Source: Thermoanaerobaculia bacterium
GTDB lineage: Bacteria > Acidobacteriota > Thermoanaerobaculia > Gp7-AA8
Direction of reading: 5' to 3'
DNA: 5,809 nucleotides
Assembly (NCBI GenBank): GCA_017883215.1
Contig: JADGOA010000238.1
Location: forward strand, 1-5,809
The position numbers and the translations under genes are program-made. This document shows positions 1 to 5,716 of this stretch, piece by piece; the first letter of the stretch is position 1; each line of letters starts with the position of its first letter. A model generated the notes under the pieces. The model was not told the origin of the DNA, ran no database searches, and saw nothing but the letters and a program-made list of their open reading frames with translations.

Positions 1-1495
1 GATCGATCGACTGCGTCTGCTTCGTGCGCATGTCGTATTTCGAGACGCGGCCGCCGTAGAGGATGTCGGGGTCCTTGGGATCGGGGGCGACGTTGTCGCT
101 CTCGCCGCCGGCGGTGATCTCGCGGAACTGCATCAGGCTGATTCCGTCGATCGTGTTCGTGCGGCTCGGCACTCCGGCAGCGCCGGAATCCTGCTGCGCG
201 CCGTAGACGAAGTAGGGAAATCGGTTGTCGGTGATGACGTGGTAGAACTGGGCGGTCGGCTGGTTGTACCAGCTGCTCCAGGTCTGGCCGCCGTTGACGG
301 AGACCACGCATCCCTGGTCGACCCCCAGGATGCGGCGCTCGGGGTTGACCGGATCGATCCAGAGCTCGTGGTAGTCGTCGCCGCCCGGCGCCCCCTTCAC
401 CGGCACGAACGTCTTGCCGCCGTCCGCGGACCGATACAGATTGACGTTCACCGAATAGACGACATCGGGATTCTTCGGCTCGACGGCGATGCCGCCGAAG
501 TACCAGCCGCGGCTCCAGACGCGGGCATCGGAGCTGACGCGCGTCCAGTTCGCGCCGGCATCGTCGGAGCGGTAGATGCCGCCATCCTCGGCGTCGACGA
601 CGGTGTAGACGCGCTGCGGCGCGCTCGGCGCGACGGCGATGCCGATGCGGCCCGGCTTCTGCGGAAAGCCGTGTCCGCGGATCTCGGTCCATGTATCACC
701 GCCGTCAGTGGACTTGAACAGCCCGCTGCCTGGACCGTTCGAGGGCGGATAGATGCTCCAGGGTGTCCGGCGCGTCTGCCACAGCGCCGCGTAGAGGACG
801 CTTGGATTGCCCGGCTCGAAGGCGAGGTCGATCGCTCCGGTGTCGCTGTCCCAGGCTGCGGCCGGCGACGAGGGCGAGGAATCGCGTTTGTCTGTCATTC
901 CGAGCCGCGAAGACGGCGAGGAATCCCCCGCCTTGTTACGGCCCAGGACTTTCTGCCATGTTTTTCCGCCATCCTTCGATCGGTACACCCCCCGCTCCGC
1001 ATTCGCGGCGTACGGATGGCCCAACGCGGCGACGTAGACGATGTCGGGATTGTCGGGATGGATGAGGATGCGGCCGATCTGCTGCGAGTCGGAGAGGCCG
1101 ATCTGCGCCCACGTTTTCCCGCCGTCGGCCGACTTGTACATGCCGTCGCCCTGGGCGATGTCGGAGCGCATGTCGGCCTCGCCGGTTCCGACGTAGATGA
1201 CCTTGGGATTGGAGCGCGAGACTGCGAGCGTGCCGATCGAGCCGGTCGGTTGCGCGTCGAAGATCGGAGTCCACGTCCGCCCCGCATCGCGCGTCTCCCA
1301 GACGCCGCCGTTCACGCTGCCGAAATAGAAGTGTTCCGGCTCGCCGGCGACGCCGCTGACCGCGAGCACACGCCCGCCGCGGAACGGCCCGATCAGGCGC
1401 CAGCTGAGGTCCTGGAAGAGCGCTGGATCGACGGCGGCAAGAGCGGTGAGGGGAAGGAGCAGGAACAACGTTGAGAGCAGGCGGCGCAAAAGCAT
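1..1495 (-). CDS. Secreted BNR/Asp-box repeat protein (sortilin/VPS10-like propeller), 3' end beyond window
   Basis: I translated the minus strand directly from the ATG at 1495; the frame stays open for 498 codons to the window edge, so the C-terminus is missing. Residues 1-20 form a Sec signal peptide (two Arg, then a Leu-rich core, with likely cleavage after ALA at 18-20). Seven Asp-box motifs of the S-x-D-x-G-x-T-W type follow, at about residues 67-75, 121-129, 172-180, 261-269, 309-317, 355-363 and 399-406. They are spaced as in beta-propellers of the sialidase/sortilin fold. The IGPFRGGR segment at 35-42 is typical of large secreted BNR proteins, which from memory are often about 1000 residues, so roughly half is visible. 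The fold suggests glycan or protein binding; no catalytic residues could be assigned, so an enzymatic role is not claimed. A GGGAG Shine-Dalgarno at 1505-1509 lies 9 nt upstream and supports this start. Residues 186-215 look like an inserted repeat. Confidence 0.88.
   Translation of the reverse strand, partial: MLLRRLLSTLFLLLPLTALAAVDPALFQDLSWRLIGPFRGGRVLAVSGVAGEPEHFYFGSVNGGVWETRDAGRTWTPIFDAQPTGSIGTLAVSRSNPKVIYVGTGEADMRSDIAQGDGMYKSADGGKTWAQIGLSDSQQIGRILIHPDNPDIVYVAALGHPYAANAERGVYRSKDGGKTWQKVLGRNKAGDSSPSSRLGMTDKRDSSPSSPAAAWDSDTGAIDLAFEPGNPSVLYAALWQTRRTPWSIYPPSNGPGSGLFKSTDGGDTWTEIRGHGFPQKPGRIGIAVAPSAPQRVYTVVDAEDGGIYRSDDAGANWTRVSSDARVWSRGWYFGGIAVEPKNPDVVYSVNVNLYRSADGGKTFVPVKGAPGGDDYHELWIDPVNPERRILGVDQGCVVSVNGGQTWSSWYNQPTAQFYHVITDNRFPYFVYGAQQDSGAAGVPSRTNTIDGISLMQFREITAGGESDNVAPDPKDPDILYGGRVSKYDMRTKQTQSID
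851..940. repeat. Dispersed-repeat-like insertion lying in frame inside the BNR gene
   Basis: On the plus strand the decamer GCGAGGAATC occurs at 874-883 and again at 916-925, exactly 42 nt apart. Between them lies GTCATTCCGAG at about 894-904. In the gene's own frame this gives two DSSPSS hexapeptides (residues 191-196 and 205-210) and a low-complexity Ser/Pro/Ala stretch. In relatives, as I recall them, only a few residues separate the KVL strand end (182-184) from the DTGA segment (218-221). About 30 extra residues therefore appear to come from an intergenic-type repeat that kept the frame open. The exact boundaries are approximate. Confidence 0.6.
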
Positions 1496-1504
1496 TCGTT
1501 TGTT

Positions 1505-1509
1505 CTCCC
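1505..1509 (-). promoter_or_regulatory. Shine-Dalgarno of the BNR gene
   Basis: Read on the minus strand, GGGAG lies 9 nt before the ATG at 1495. It supports this start over any internal one. Confidence 0.6.
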
Positions 1510-1545
1510 GAGTTGGGCGTGGTGCCCGGCAGGCGCGAAATGCGG

Positions 1546-1551
1546 ATTATG
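1546..1551 (-). promoter_or_regulatory. Candidate -10 element of the BNR gene
   Basis: Minus-strand CATAAT matches the TATAAT consensus at 5 of 6 positions and would give a leader of about 44 nt that includes the GGGAG site. No convincing -35 hexamer is visible 16-18 nt upstream, so this is tentative. Confidence 0.3.
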
Positions 1552-1565
1552 TAGGATTGGGGCCG

Positions 1566-1666
1566 CCCACCCGGCCAGTTTCTCAGTTGCTCAGTTTCTC
1601 AGTTGCTCAGTTGCGAGGCCGGAACCGAACTGAGTAACTGAGCAACTGAGTAACTGGCCGGGTGGG
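1566..1666. repeat. Long inverted repeat made of CTCAGTT octamers between divergent genes
   Basis: The left arm 1566-1604 and right arm 1628-1666 are reverse complements at 37 of 39 positions, with a 23-nt loop. Both mismatches are the variable base that precedes CTCAGTT. The outer part of each arm is the unique word CCCACCCGGCCAGTT. The inner part is a tandem of octamers (T/G/A)CTCAGTT: four in the left half (1581-1612), three in the right arm read in reverse. The structure fills the space between the BNR and dcp starts. It could form a cruciform or a strong RNA hairpin. Which gene it affects, if any, cannot be read from the sequence. Confidence 0.85.
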
Positions 1667-1758
1667 GGAAGTCACTGGCCGGGCGGGCCGGACACGGCAT
1701 ATGCTCATCGTCCACCCGCGGGGAGCGGCCCGATCCGGGACGCCGCCGCAAATCAAAC

Positions 1759-1764
1759 GAAAGG
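1759..1764 (+). promoter_or_regulatory. Shine-Dalgarno deciding the dcp start
   Basis: GAAAGG sits 5 nt before the ATG at 1770. The reading frame stays open upstream to an ATG at 1662, but that one has no such site, lies inside the inverted repeat, and would bury the lipoprotein signal. Confidence 0.55.
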
Positions 1765-1769
1765 TTCGT

Positions 1770-3974
1770 ATGCACAAGCGATTCGTTTCCTTCATGGCTT
1801 TGAGCCTCACGATGATTGCCTGCTCGCAACAACCAGCACCAAAACCAGCTCCGGCGCCCGCACCACAGGCCGCTCCAGCGCCGGCACCCGAGCCTCCCCC
1901 ACCGCCTCCGCCGCCACCACCGCGCGAGAACCCGCTGATGACGGCCAGCAAGCTTCCCTTCCAGGCCCCTCCCTTCGACAAGCTCCAGGACACCGACTAT
2001 CAGCCGGCCATCGAAGAAGGGATGAAGCGCCAGATCGCGGAGATGGACGTGATCGCCAAGAGCACCGAGCCGCCGACGTTCTCGAACACGATCGAGGCGA
2101 TGGAGCGGACGGGCGAGCTGCTCACTCGCTCGGCGAAGATCTTCTTCAACCTCACGCAGTCGAATACCAACGAGACGCTGCAGAAGGTCGAAGAGAGCGA
2201 GGCGCCCAAACTGGCCGCACACCAGGACGCCATCTACATGAACCCGAAGCTGTTCGCACGGGTCAAGGCGATCTACGACCAGCGCAACACCCTCGGTTTC
2301 GATGCGGAATCGAAGCAGCTCGTCGAGCGCTACTACCGCAACTTCGTCCGCGCCGGCGCGCTCCTGTCCGACGCCGATCAGGCAAAGCTGCGGGCGCTCA
2401 ACGAAGAAGAGTCGAAGCTGACGACCTCCTTCCGCGCCAAGGTCCTCGCGGACACTGACGCCGCCGCTCTCGTCGTCGATACGAAAGAGGAGCTGGCCGG
2501 CCTCAGCGACGCCGACCTCGCCGCCGCAGCACAGCGCGCCGTCGACAAGAAGCTCCCCGGCAAGTACGTGCTGCGCATCCAGAACACGACGCAGCAGCCG
2601 CCTCTGACTTCGCTGCAGAACCGCGCCACGCGCGAGCGGCTCTTCACCGCCTCCGTGCAGCGCGGCAACCACGGCGGGCCGAACGACACCAAGGCCATCG
2701 TGGAGCGCCTGGCGCAGCTCCGCGGCGAGAGGGCCAAACTCCTCGGTTTCCCCACCTACGCCGCCTACTCCCTCGACGACCAGATGGCCAAGACCCCGCA
2801 GAACGCCGAGAAGCTGATGACCGACATCGTTCCTGCCGCCACGAAGAGGGCACGGCAGGAAGCGGCCGCGATGCAGAAGCTGATCGACAAGCAGAAGGGC
2901 GGTTTCAAGCTCGCCCCCTGGGACTGGCAGTACTACTCCGAAAAGGTCCGCAAGGCCGAGTACGACCTCGACGAATCAGAGGTCAAGCCGTACTTCGAGC
3001 TCGACCGCGTGCGCGAGGACGGCGTCTTCTACGCCGCCAACCAGCTCTACGGCATCACCTTCAAGGAGCGCCACGACATCCCCGTCTACCAGCCCGACGT
3101 GCGGGTCTGGGAAGTGTTCGACAAGGACGGCAAGTCCCTGGCCCTCTTCTACGGCGACTACTTCGCCCGGCCGAACAAGAGCGGCGGCGCATGGATGGAC
3201 ACCTTCGTCGACCAGAGCGGCCTCCTCGGCGCCAAGCCGGTCGTGTTCAACTGCACGAACTTCACCAAACCTGCACCCGGCCAGCCGGCCCTGCTCAGCT
3301 TCGACGACGTCACCACCATGTTCCACGAGTTCGGACACGCGCTGCACGGCATGTTCTCGAACGTGATCTATCCGACGCTGGCCAGCACGAACGTGCCACG
3401 CGACTTCGTCGAGTTCCCCTCGCAGTTCAACGAGCACTGGGCCAGCGACCCGAAGGTCTTCGCCAACTACGCGAAGCACCACCAGACCGGAGCCGTCATG
3501 CCGGCCGCTCTCGTGGCAAAGATCAAGAAGTCGCGCACGTTCAATCAGGGCTACGCACTCACCGAGTACCTGGCGGCTGCGCTGCTCGACCAGACCTGGC
3601 ACACCATTGCACCCGGATCGGCACTTCAGGACGCGAATGCCTTCGAACCGGCGGCGCTGAAGCGCTTCAAGGTCGACATGCCGCTGGTTCCGCCGCGCTA
3701 TCACACGACCTACTTCTCGCACATCTGGGGCGGCGGCTACTCGGCCGGCTACTACGCGTATCTGTGGGCCGAAGTGCTCGATCACGACGCGTACTACTGG
3801 TTCAAGGAGCACGGCGGCATGACGCGCGCGAACGGCGACCGCCTTCGCGACACGGTTCTCTCGCGCGGCGGTACGGAGAACGCGGCCGAGATGTACCGCA
3901 CCTTCAGCGGCCACGATCCCCGAGTGGAGCCGCTGCTGTACGAGCGCGGCCTGAAGACCGCGCCGAAGAAGTAA
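1770..3974 (+). CDS. dcp: Peptidyl-dipeptidase Dcp-type M3 zinc metallopeptidase with lipoprotein signal
   Basis: The 734-residue product removes dipeptides from the C-termini of oligopeptides, by homology to E. coli Dcp (about 680 residues). The zinc site is HEFGH at 519-523 (ligands His519 and His523, catalytic Glu520) plus Glu548 in FVEFPSQ, 25 residues after the second His, the usual M3 spacing. The substrate-binding Gly/Tyr segment follows His651 (HIWGGGYSAGYYAYLW). The N-terminal part from NPLMT (54-58) matches Dcp closely along its length, as do DIPVYQPDVRVWE and LALFYGD. Unlike cytoplasmic E. coli Dcp, it begins with a lipoprotein-like signal (MHKRF, hydrophobic core, MIAC with Cys18) and an Ala/Pro linker at 19-52 that includes ten consecutive prolines. 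This suggests anchoring in a membrane and action in the periplasm or outside. Met at -3 of the lipobox is unusual. The start is set by GAAAGG 5 nt upstream. Confidence 0.95.
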   Translation: MHKRFVSFMALSLTMIACSQQPAPKPAPAPAPQAAPAPAPEPPPPPPPPPPRENPLMTASKLPFQAPPFDKLQDTDYQPAIEEGMKRQIAEMDVIAKSTEPPTFSNTIEAMERTGELLTRSAKIFFNLTQSNTNETLQKVEESEAPKLAAHQDAIYMNPKLFARVKAIYDQRNTLGFDAESKQLVERYYRNFVRAGALLSDADQAKLRALNEEESKLTTSFRAKVLADTDAAALVVDTKEELAGLSDADLAAAAQRAVDKKLPGKYVLRIQNTTQQPPLTSLQNRATRERLFTASVQRGNHGGPNDTKAIVERLAQLRGERAKLLGFPTYAAYSLDDQMAKTPQNAEKLMTDIVPAATKRARQEAAAMQKLIDKQKGGFKLAPWDWQYYSEKVRKAEYDLDESEVKPYFELDRVREDGVFYAANQLYGITFKERHDIPVYQPDVRVWEVFDKDGKSLALFYGDYFARPNKSGGAWMDTFVDQSGLLGAKPVVFNCTNFTKPAPGQPALLSFDDVTTMFHEFGHALHGMFSNVIYPTLASTNVPRDFVEFPSQFNEHWASDPKVFANYAKHHQTGAVMPAALVAKIKKSRTFNQGYALTEYLAAALLDQTWHTIAPGSALQDANAFEPAALKRFKVDMPLVPPRYHTTYFSHIWGGGYSAGYYAYLWAEVLDHDAYYWFKEHGGMTRANGDRLRDTVLSRGGTENAAEMYRTFSGHDPRVEPLLYERGLKTAPKK

Positions 3975-3982
3975 GCCATCAA

Positions 3983-4004
3983 GGAGTGCGGGCGTCTCGC
4001 CCGC
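3983..4004 (+). repeat. REP-like hairpin with GGAG tag (copy A)
   Basis: GGAGT is followed by a 7-bp perfect stem, GCGGGCG (3988-3994) and CGCCCGC (3998-4004), around the loop TCT. The 5' part GGAGTGCGG is identical to that of the hairpin at 4067. It starts 9 nt after the dcp stop codon. Confidence 0.6.
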
Positions 4005-4042
4005 CGCCGCCGGGCGTCCCGCGCCCGGCGGCGTTCTTGTTT
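4005..4042 (+). terminator. Likely intrinsic terminator of dcp
   Basis: A 12-bp perfect GC stem (4005-4016 with 4022-4033, loop TCCCG) is followed directly by the T-rich tract TTCTTGTTT at 4034-4042. Position and shape fit Rho-independent termination after dcp. The tract is interrupted by C and G, so efficiency is uncertain, and the stem could instead belong to the adjoining repeat cluster. Confidence 0.6.
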
Positions 4043-4066
4043 GCGAAGGCCGAGCGGATGCCCACA

Positions 4067-4180
4067 GGAGTGCGGACGTCCTCGTCCGCATGCGCCGGAC
4101 GTCCTCGTCCGGCGCTTTGAGCTGCAGTTGACCGCGGCAGGAGGACGTGCCGCGGATGCGGACGAGGACGTCCGCACTCC
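4067..4180. repeat. Inverted pair of GGAG-tagged hairpins (REPIN-like) enclosing two further hairpins
   Basis: Positions 4067-4091 and 4156-4180 are perfect 25-nt reverse complements. Each unit is GGAG, then an 8-bp stem (TGCGGACG with CGTCCGCA) around the tetraloop TCCT. Between them lie a 10-bp stem with the same TCCT loop (4092-4101 with 4106-4115) and an 8-bp stem, CCGCGGCA with TGCCGCGG (4132-4139 with 4148-4155). A tag, a short hairpin and an inverted partner is the architecture of REP pairs mobilised by RAYT transposases. No RAYT gene is in this window, so that origin is inferred. Confidence 0.75.
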
Positions 4181-4190
4181 ATGCCTTGCT

Positions 4191-4218
4191 GTGGCACAGA
4201 CAAGAGTGTCTGTGCCAC
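4191..4218. repeat. 12-bp perfect palindromic hairpin
   Basis: GTGGCACAGACA (4191-4202) and TGTCTGTGCCAC (4207-4218) pair perfectly around the loop AGAG. No T-tract follows on either strand, so it is not an obvious terminator. It ends 34 nt before the first chelatase start and differs in sequence from the neighbouring hairpins, so it probably belongs to a separate repeat family. Confidence 0.65.
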
Positions 4219-4238
4219 ATGCCGCCGATGGCGCGGGC

Positions 4239-4244
4239 TACAAT
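4239..4244 (+). promoter_or_regulatory. Candidate -10 box for a leaderless chelatase transcript
   Basis: TACAAT matches TATAAT at 5 of 6 positions and ends 8 nt before the GTG start at 4253. Transcription would therefore begin at or next to the start codon. There is no Shine-Dalgarno in the interval and no clear -35 hexamer. Confidence 0.4.
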
Positions 4245-4252
4245 CGCACGAA

Positions 4253-4729
4253 GTGGACGCGATCATTCTTTTCAGCCACGGCAGCGTTCTCTGCGGCGCT
4301 GAACGCAACGTCATGGCGGTCGCGCAGCGGATGCGCGAGTCCGGCGCCGCACCGATTGTCGAGGTCGGGTTCGTCAACTACACCGAGCCGACGTTCGCCG
4401 CCGCTGTGGCCCGCTGCGTCGAACAGATGGCCACACGCATCGTGATCGCGCCCTACTTCCTCGTGGCCGGCAAATTCGTCACGCGCGAGCTGCCGGGGGA
4501 GATCGCGCAGGCGAGGAGGGAGCATCCATCGATCGAGTTCGCCGTGGCCGCGGTGATCGGATTCCACGAATTGCTGGCAGATGCGATTCTTTCGTCGGCG
4601 GAGGGGGCACGACCGCCGGCGGCACACTCGGCGACGCTTCGCGAAGCATCGGCATGGTGCCGCGAGGATCCGAAGTGTCCGCTCTACGGCAGCGACGTCT
4701 GTCGCGTGAAGTTGCGGGTGGCCACGTGA
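4253..4729 (+). CDS. CbiX/SirB-type chelatase paralogue, second metal-binding His replaced, Cys-containing tail
   Basis: This 158-residue protein has the fold signature of short sirohydrochlorin chelatases: a first strand ending in FSHGS with His9, then VEVGFVNYTEPTF (36-48) and APYFLVAGKF (66-75). It aligns without gaps to the next gene over at least the first 80 residues. At residue 75, where the neighbour and the family have the second metal-binding His, it has Phe. The tail is longer than in CbiX-S and carries Cys136, Cys142 and Cys150, which could bind a metal or iron-sulfur centre (inferred). The GTG start at 4253 was chosen because it places His9 at the usual distance. The upstream ATG at 4181 lies at the end of the repeat cluster and would add 24 residues encoded by a hairpin repeat. 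The stop overlaps the next start by four bases. Activity alone is doubtful; it may work with its neighbour. Confidence 0.85.
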   Translation: MDAIILFSHGSVLCGAERNVMAVAQRMRESGAAPIVEVGFVNYTEPTFAAAVARCVEQMATRIVIAPYFLVAGKFVTRELPGEIAQARREHPSIEFAVAAVIGFHELLADAILSSAEGARPPAAHSATLREASAWCREDPKCPLYGSDVCRVKLRVAT

Positions 4730-5106
4730 AGGCGCTGCTGATCATGGCCCACGGCAGCCCGCGGCCGGAGGCGAACGATGACATCAGGAGAATTGCCGAT
4801 GTGCTTCGGGCCCGCGGCACCCACGCCGTCGTGACGATCGGCTATCTCGACTGCAACGACCCCGACATCGCTGCCGCGGTCGATGAATGCGTCGCCGCCG
4901 GCGCCACGGAGATCGCCGCCGTCCCCTACTTTCTGCACAGCGGCAAGCACATGCTGCGCGATCTGCCGGAGATCCTCGAGGCAGCCGCGGTGCGCCATCC
5001 CGGCGTAAAGATCGCCATGGGCGACTACATCGGCCAGGAGCCACAGATCGCGGCCCTGCTGCTCGATCGCGTGCAGGCGGCGATGGGAAGAGCGAGTAGC
5101 GAATAG
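4726..5106 (+). CDS. cbiX: Sirohydrochlorin chelatase, CbiX-S/SirB type
   Basis: The 126-residue product is the usual length of the small class II chelatases that insert Co2+ or Fe2+ into sirohydrochlorin, for cobalamin or siroheme. The two histidines of the active site are present: His9 in LIMAHGS and His75 in PYFLHSGKHMLRDLP (67-81). GYLDCNDPDI (39-48) matches the family's substrate-side segment. The GTG start shares GTGA with the TGA stop of the preceding paralogue, so translation is probably coupled. Starting here puts His9 at the normal position, while the upstream ATG at 4654 would add 24 residues that overlap the other gene. No further siroheme or cobalamin gene is visible, so which metal is used cannot be decided from this window. 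Confidence 0.92.
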   Translation: MKALLIMAHGSPRPEANDDIRRIADVLRARGTHAVVTIGYLDCNDPDIAAAVDECVAAGATEIAAVPYFLHSGKHMLRDLPEILEAAAVRHPGVKIAMGDYIGQEPQIAALLLDRVQAAMGRASSE

Positions 5107-5123
5107 GGGCACGCGCCAAGCCT

Positions 5124-5239
5124 GTCATCCCGTAGGGGCGCGCAGCAGCGCGCCCGCAACTCTCAACGGGAGAGCGGGCGCACTGCTGTGCGCCCCTACA
5201 GCATAACGGGTCATTTCCGCTTCACCGGCTCAGGATGAC
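5124..5239. repeat. Outer repeat with GTCATCC/GGATGAC ends surrounding the GTAG hairpin pair
   Basis: GTCATCC at 5124-5130 and GGATGAC at 5233-5239 are inverted ends. CCCGT (5129-5133) and ACGGG (5206-5210) also pair. The right part, GTCATTTCC (5210-5218) through GGATGAC, resembles the GTCATTCCGAG repeat inside the BNR gene. The arrangement suggests one repeat nested in another. Confidence 0.45.
5132..5199. repeat. REPIN-like inverted pair of GTAG-tagged hairpins
   Basis: Left unit: GTAG (5132-5135), stem GGGCGCGC (5136-5143), loop AGCA (5144-5147), stem GCGCGCCC (5148-5155). The right unit is the same in reverse: GTAG read on the minus strand at 5199-5196, stem GGGCGCAC, loop AGCA, stem GTGCGCCC. 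The 26-nt arms agree at 24 positions. The two differences are the two partners of one base pair (G-C at 5142/5149, A-T at 5189/5182 on the minus strand), so each hairpin stays perfect. GTAG at the foot of the hairpin is the classical REP tag recognised by RAYT transposases. Confidence 0.75.
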
Positions 5240-5283
5240 GGAGTAAAGGTTTCGTCCCCTACACGCTACCCGCTACACCCTCG

Positions 5284-5289
5284 TATCAT
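5284..5289 (+). promoter_or_regulatory. Candidate -10 box for leaderless arfB
   Basis: TATCAT (5 of 6 to TATAAT) ends 6 nt before the ATG at 5296, which would put the transcript start at or beside the A of ATG. The interval CCATTC has no ribosome-binding site. No -35 match was seen. Confidence 0.4.
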
Positions 5290-5295
5290 CCATTC

Positions 5296-5715
5296 ATGCG
5301 CGATCTCGACCTCGGCAACGGCGTCCTCGTCCCGGGCCATCTGCTGCGCGCAGCCACCTCGCGCAGTGGCGGACCCGGCGGACAGAACGTGAATAAGCTC
5401 GAGACGCGCGTGACCATCGAGGTCGATGTCGATGGCCTGCCGATCAGCGACGAACAGAAGCGGAGCGTGCGCGTGCGCCTGGCCGGCCGCATCAACCGCG
5501 CCGGAACGCTGCGCGTGACCTCGCAGGCGGAGCGAACTCAGCTCGCCAATCGTGATCGCGCGCTGGCGCGGATGGAAGAGGTCCTTCGCGATGCGCTGAA
5601 AGAGCGCGTCCCGCGCAAGCCGACGCGCACCCCGCGAGCACAGAAGAAAAGGCGGCTGGAAGAGAAAAAGCGCCGCGCAGTGACGAAGAAGCTGAGGGGG
5701 CGGACTGAGGATTGA
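5296..5715 (+). CDS. arfB: ArfB (YaeJ)-type peptidyl-tRNA hydrolase for ribosome rescue
   Basis: The 139-residue protein resembles the release-factor catalytic domain, without codon-recognition domains. RSGGPGGQNVNK at 23-34 contains the GGQ (28-30) that promotes peptidyl-tRNA hydrolysis in the ribosomal peptidyl-transferase centre. The C-terminal 35 or so residues are rich in Lys/Arg with the RKPTRTPRAQKKRR pattern; in E. coli ArfB (140 residues) this tail enters the empty mRNA channel of stalled ribosomes. Length, GGQ position and tail all match ArfB rather than RF1, RF2 or RF-H. It is preceded by a repeat-filled gap and seems to be transcribed alone from a possible leaderless promoter. Nothing unusual is seen inside the gene. 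Confidence 0.93.
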   Translation: MRDLDLGNGVLVPGHLLRAATSRSGGPGGQNVNKLETRVTIEVDVDGLPISDEQKRSVRVRLAGRINRAGTLRVTSQAERTQLANRDRALARMEEVLRDALKERVPRKPTRTPRAQKKRRLEEKKRRAVTKKLRGRTED

Positions 5716-5716
5716 G

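Noticed and set aside
239..1474. 411-codon plus-strand open frame
   Set aside because: It lies antisense to the BNR gene, has no recognisable domain and is rich in Arg, Ala, Asp and Val, as expected of a mirror frame in GC-rich DNA. The minus-strand frame has a signal peptide and seven Asp-boxes.
1581..1658. Possible CRISPR-like array
   Set aside because: The repeating unit is only 8 nt with no spacers, and the arms are mirrored rather than direct.
1662..1769. Upstream ATG that would extend dcp by 36 residues
   Set aside because: It lies in the inverted repeat, has no ribosome-binding site and would hide the lipoprotein signal. The ATG at 1770 has GAAAGG 5 nt before it.
1599..2672. 357-codon minus-strand open frame
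   Set aside because: It is antisense to dcp and runs through the inverted repeat. Its composition is low-complexity and no family is recognisable.
3191..4120. 309-codon plus-strand open frame
   Set aside because: It overlaps dcp in another frame across the conserved HEFGH region and ends in the repeats.
2976..4220. 414-codon minus-strand open frame
   Set aside because: It is antisense to the zinc-site half of dcp and starts inside the hairpin cluster; its N-terminus is translated repeat sequence.
4181..4252. Upstream ATG for the first chelatase
   Set aside because: The 24 added residues come from the hairpin repeat. The GTG at 4253 gives the family's usual N-terminus with His9.
4654..4725. 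Upstream ATG for the second chelatase
   Set aside because: The extension overlaps the tail of the first chelatase and has no family similarity. The GTGA overlap start fits the family length.
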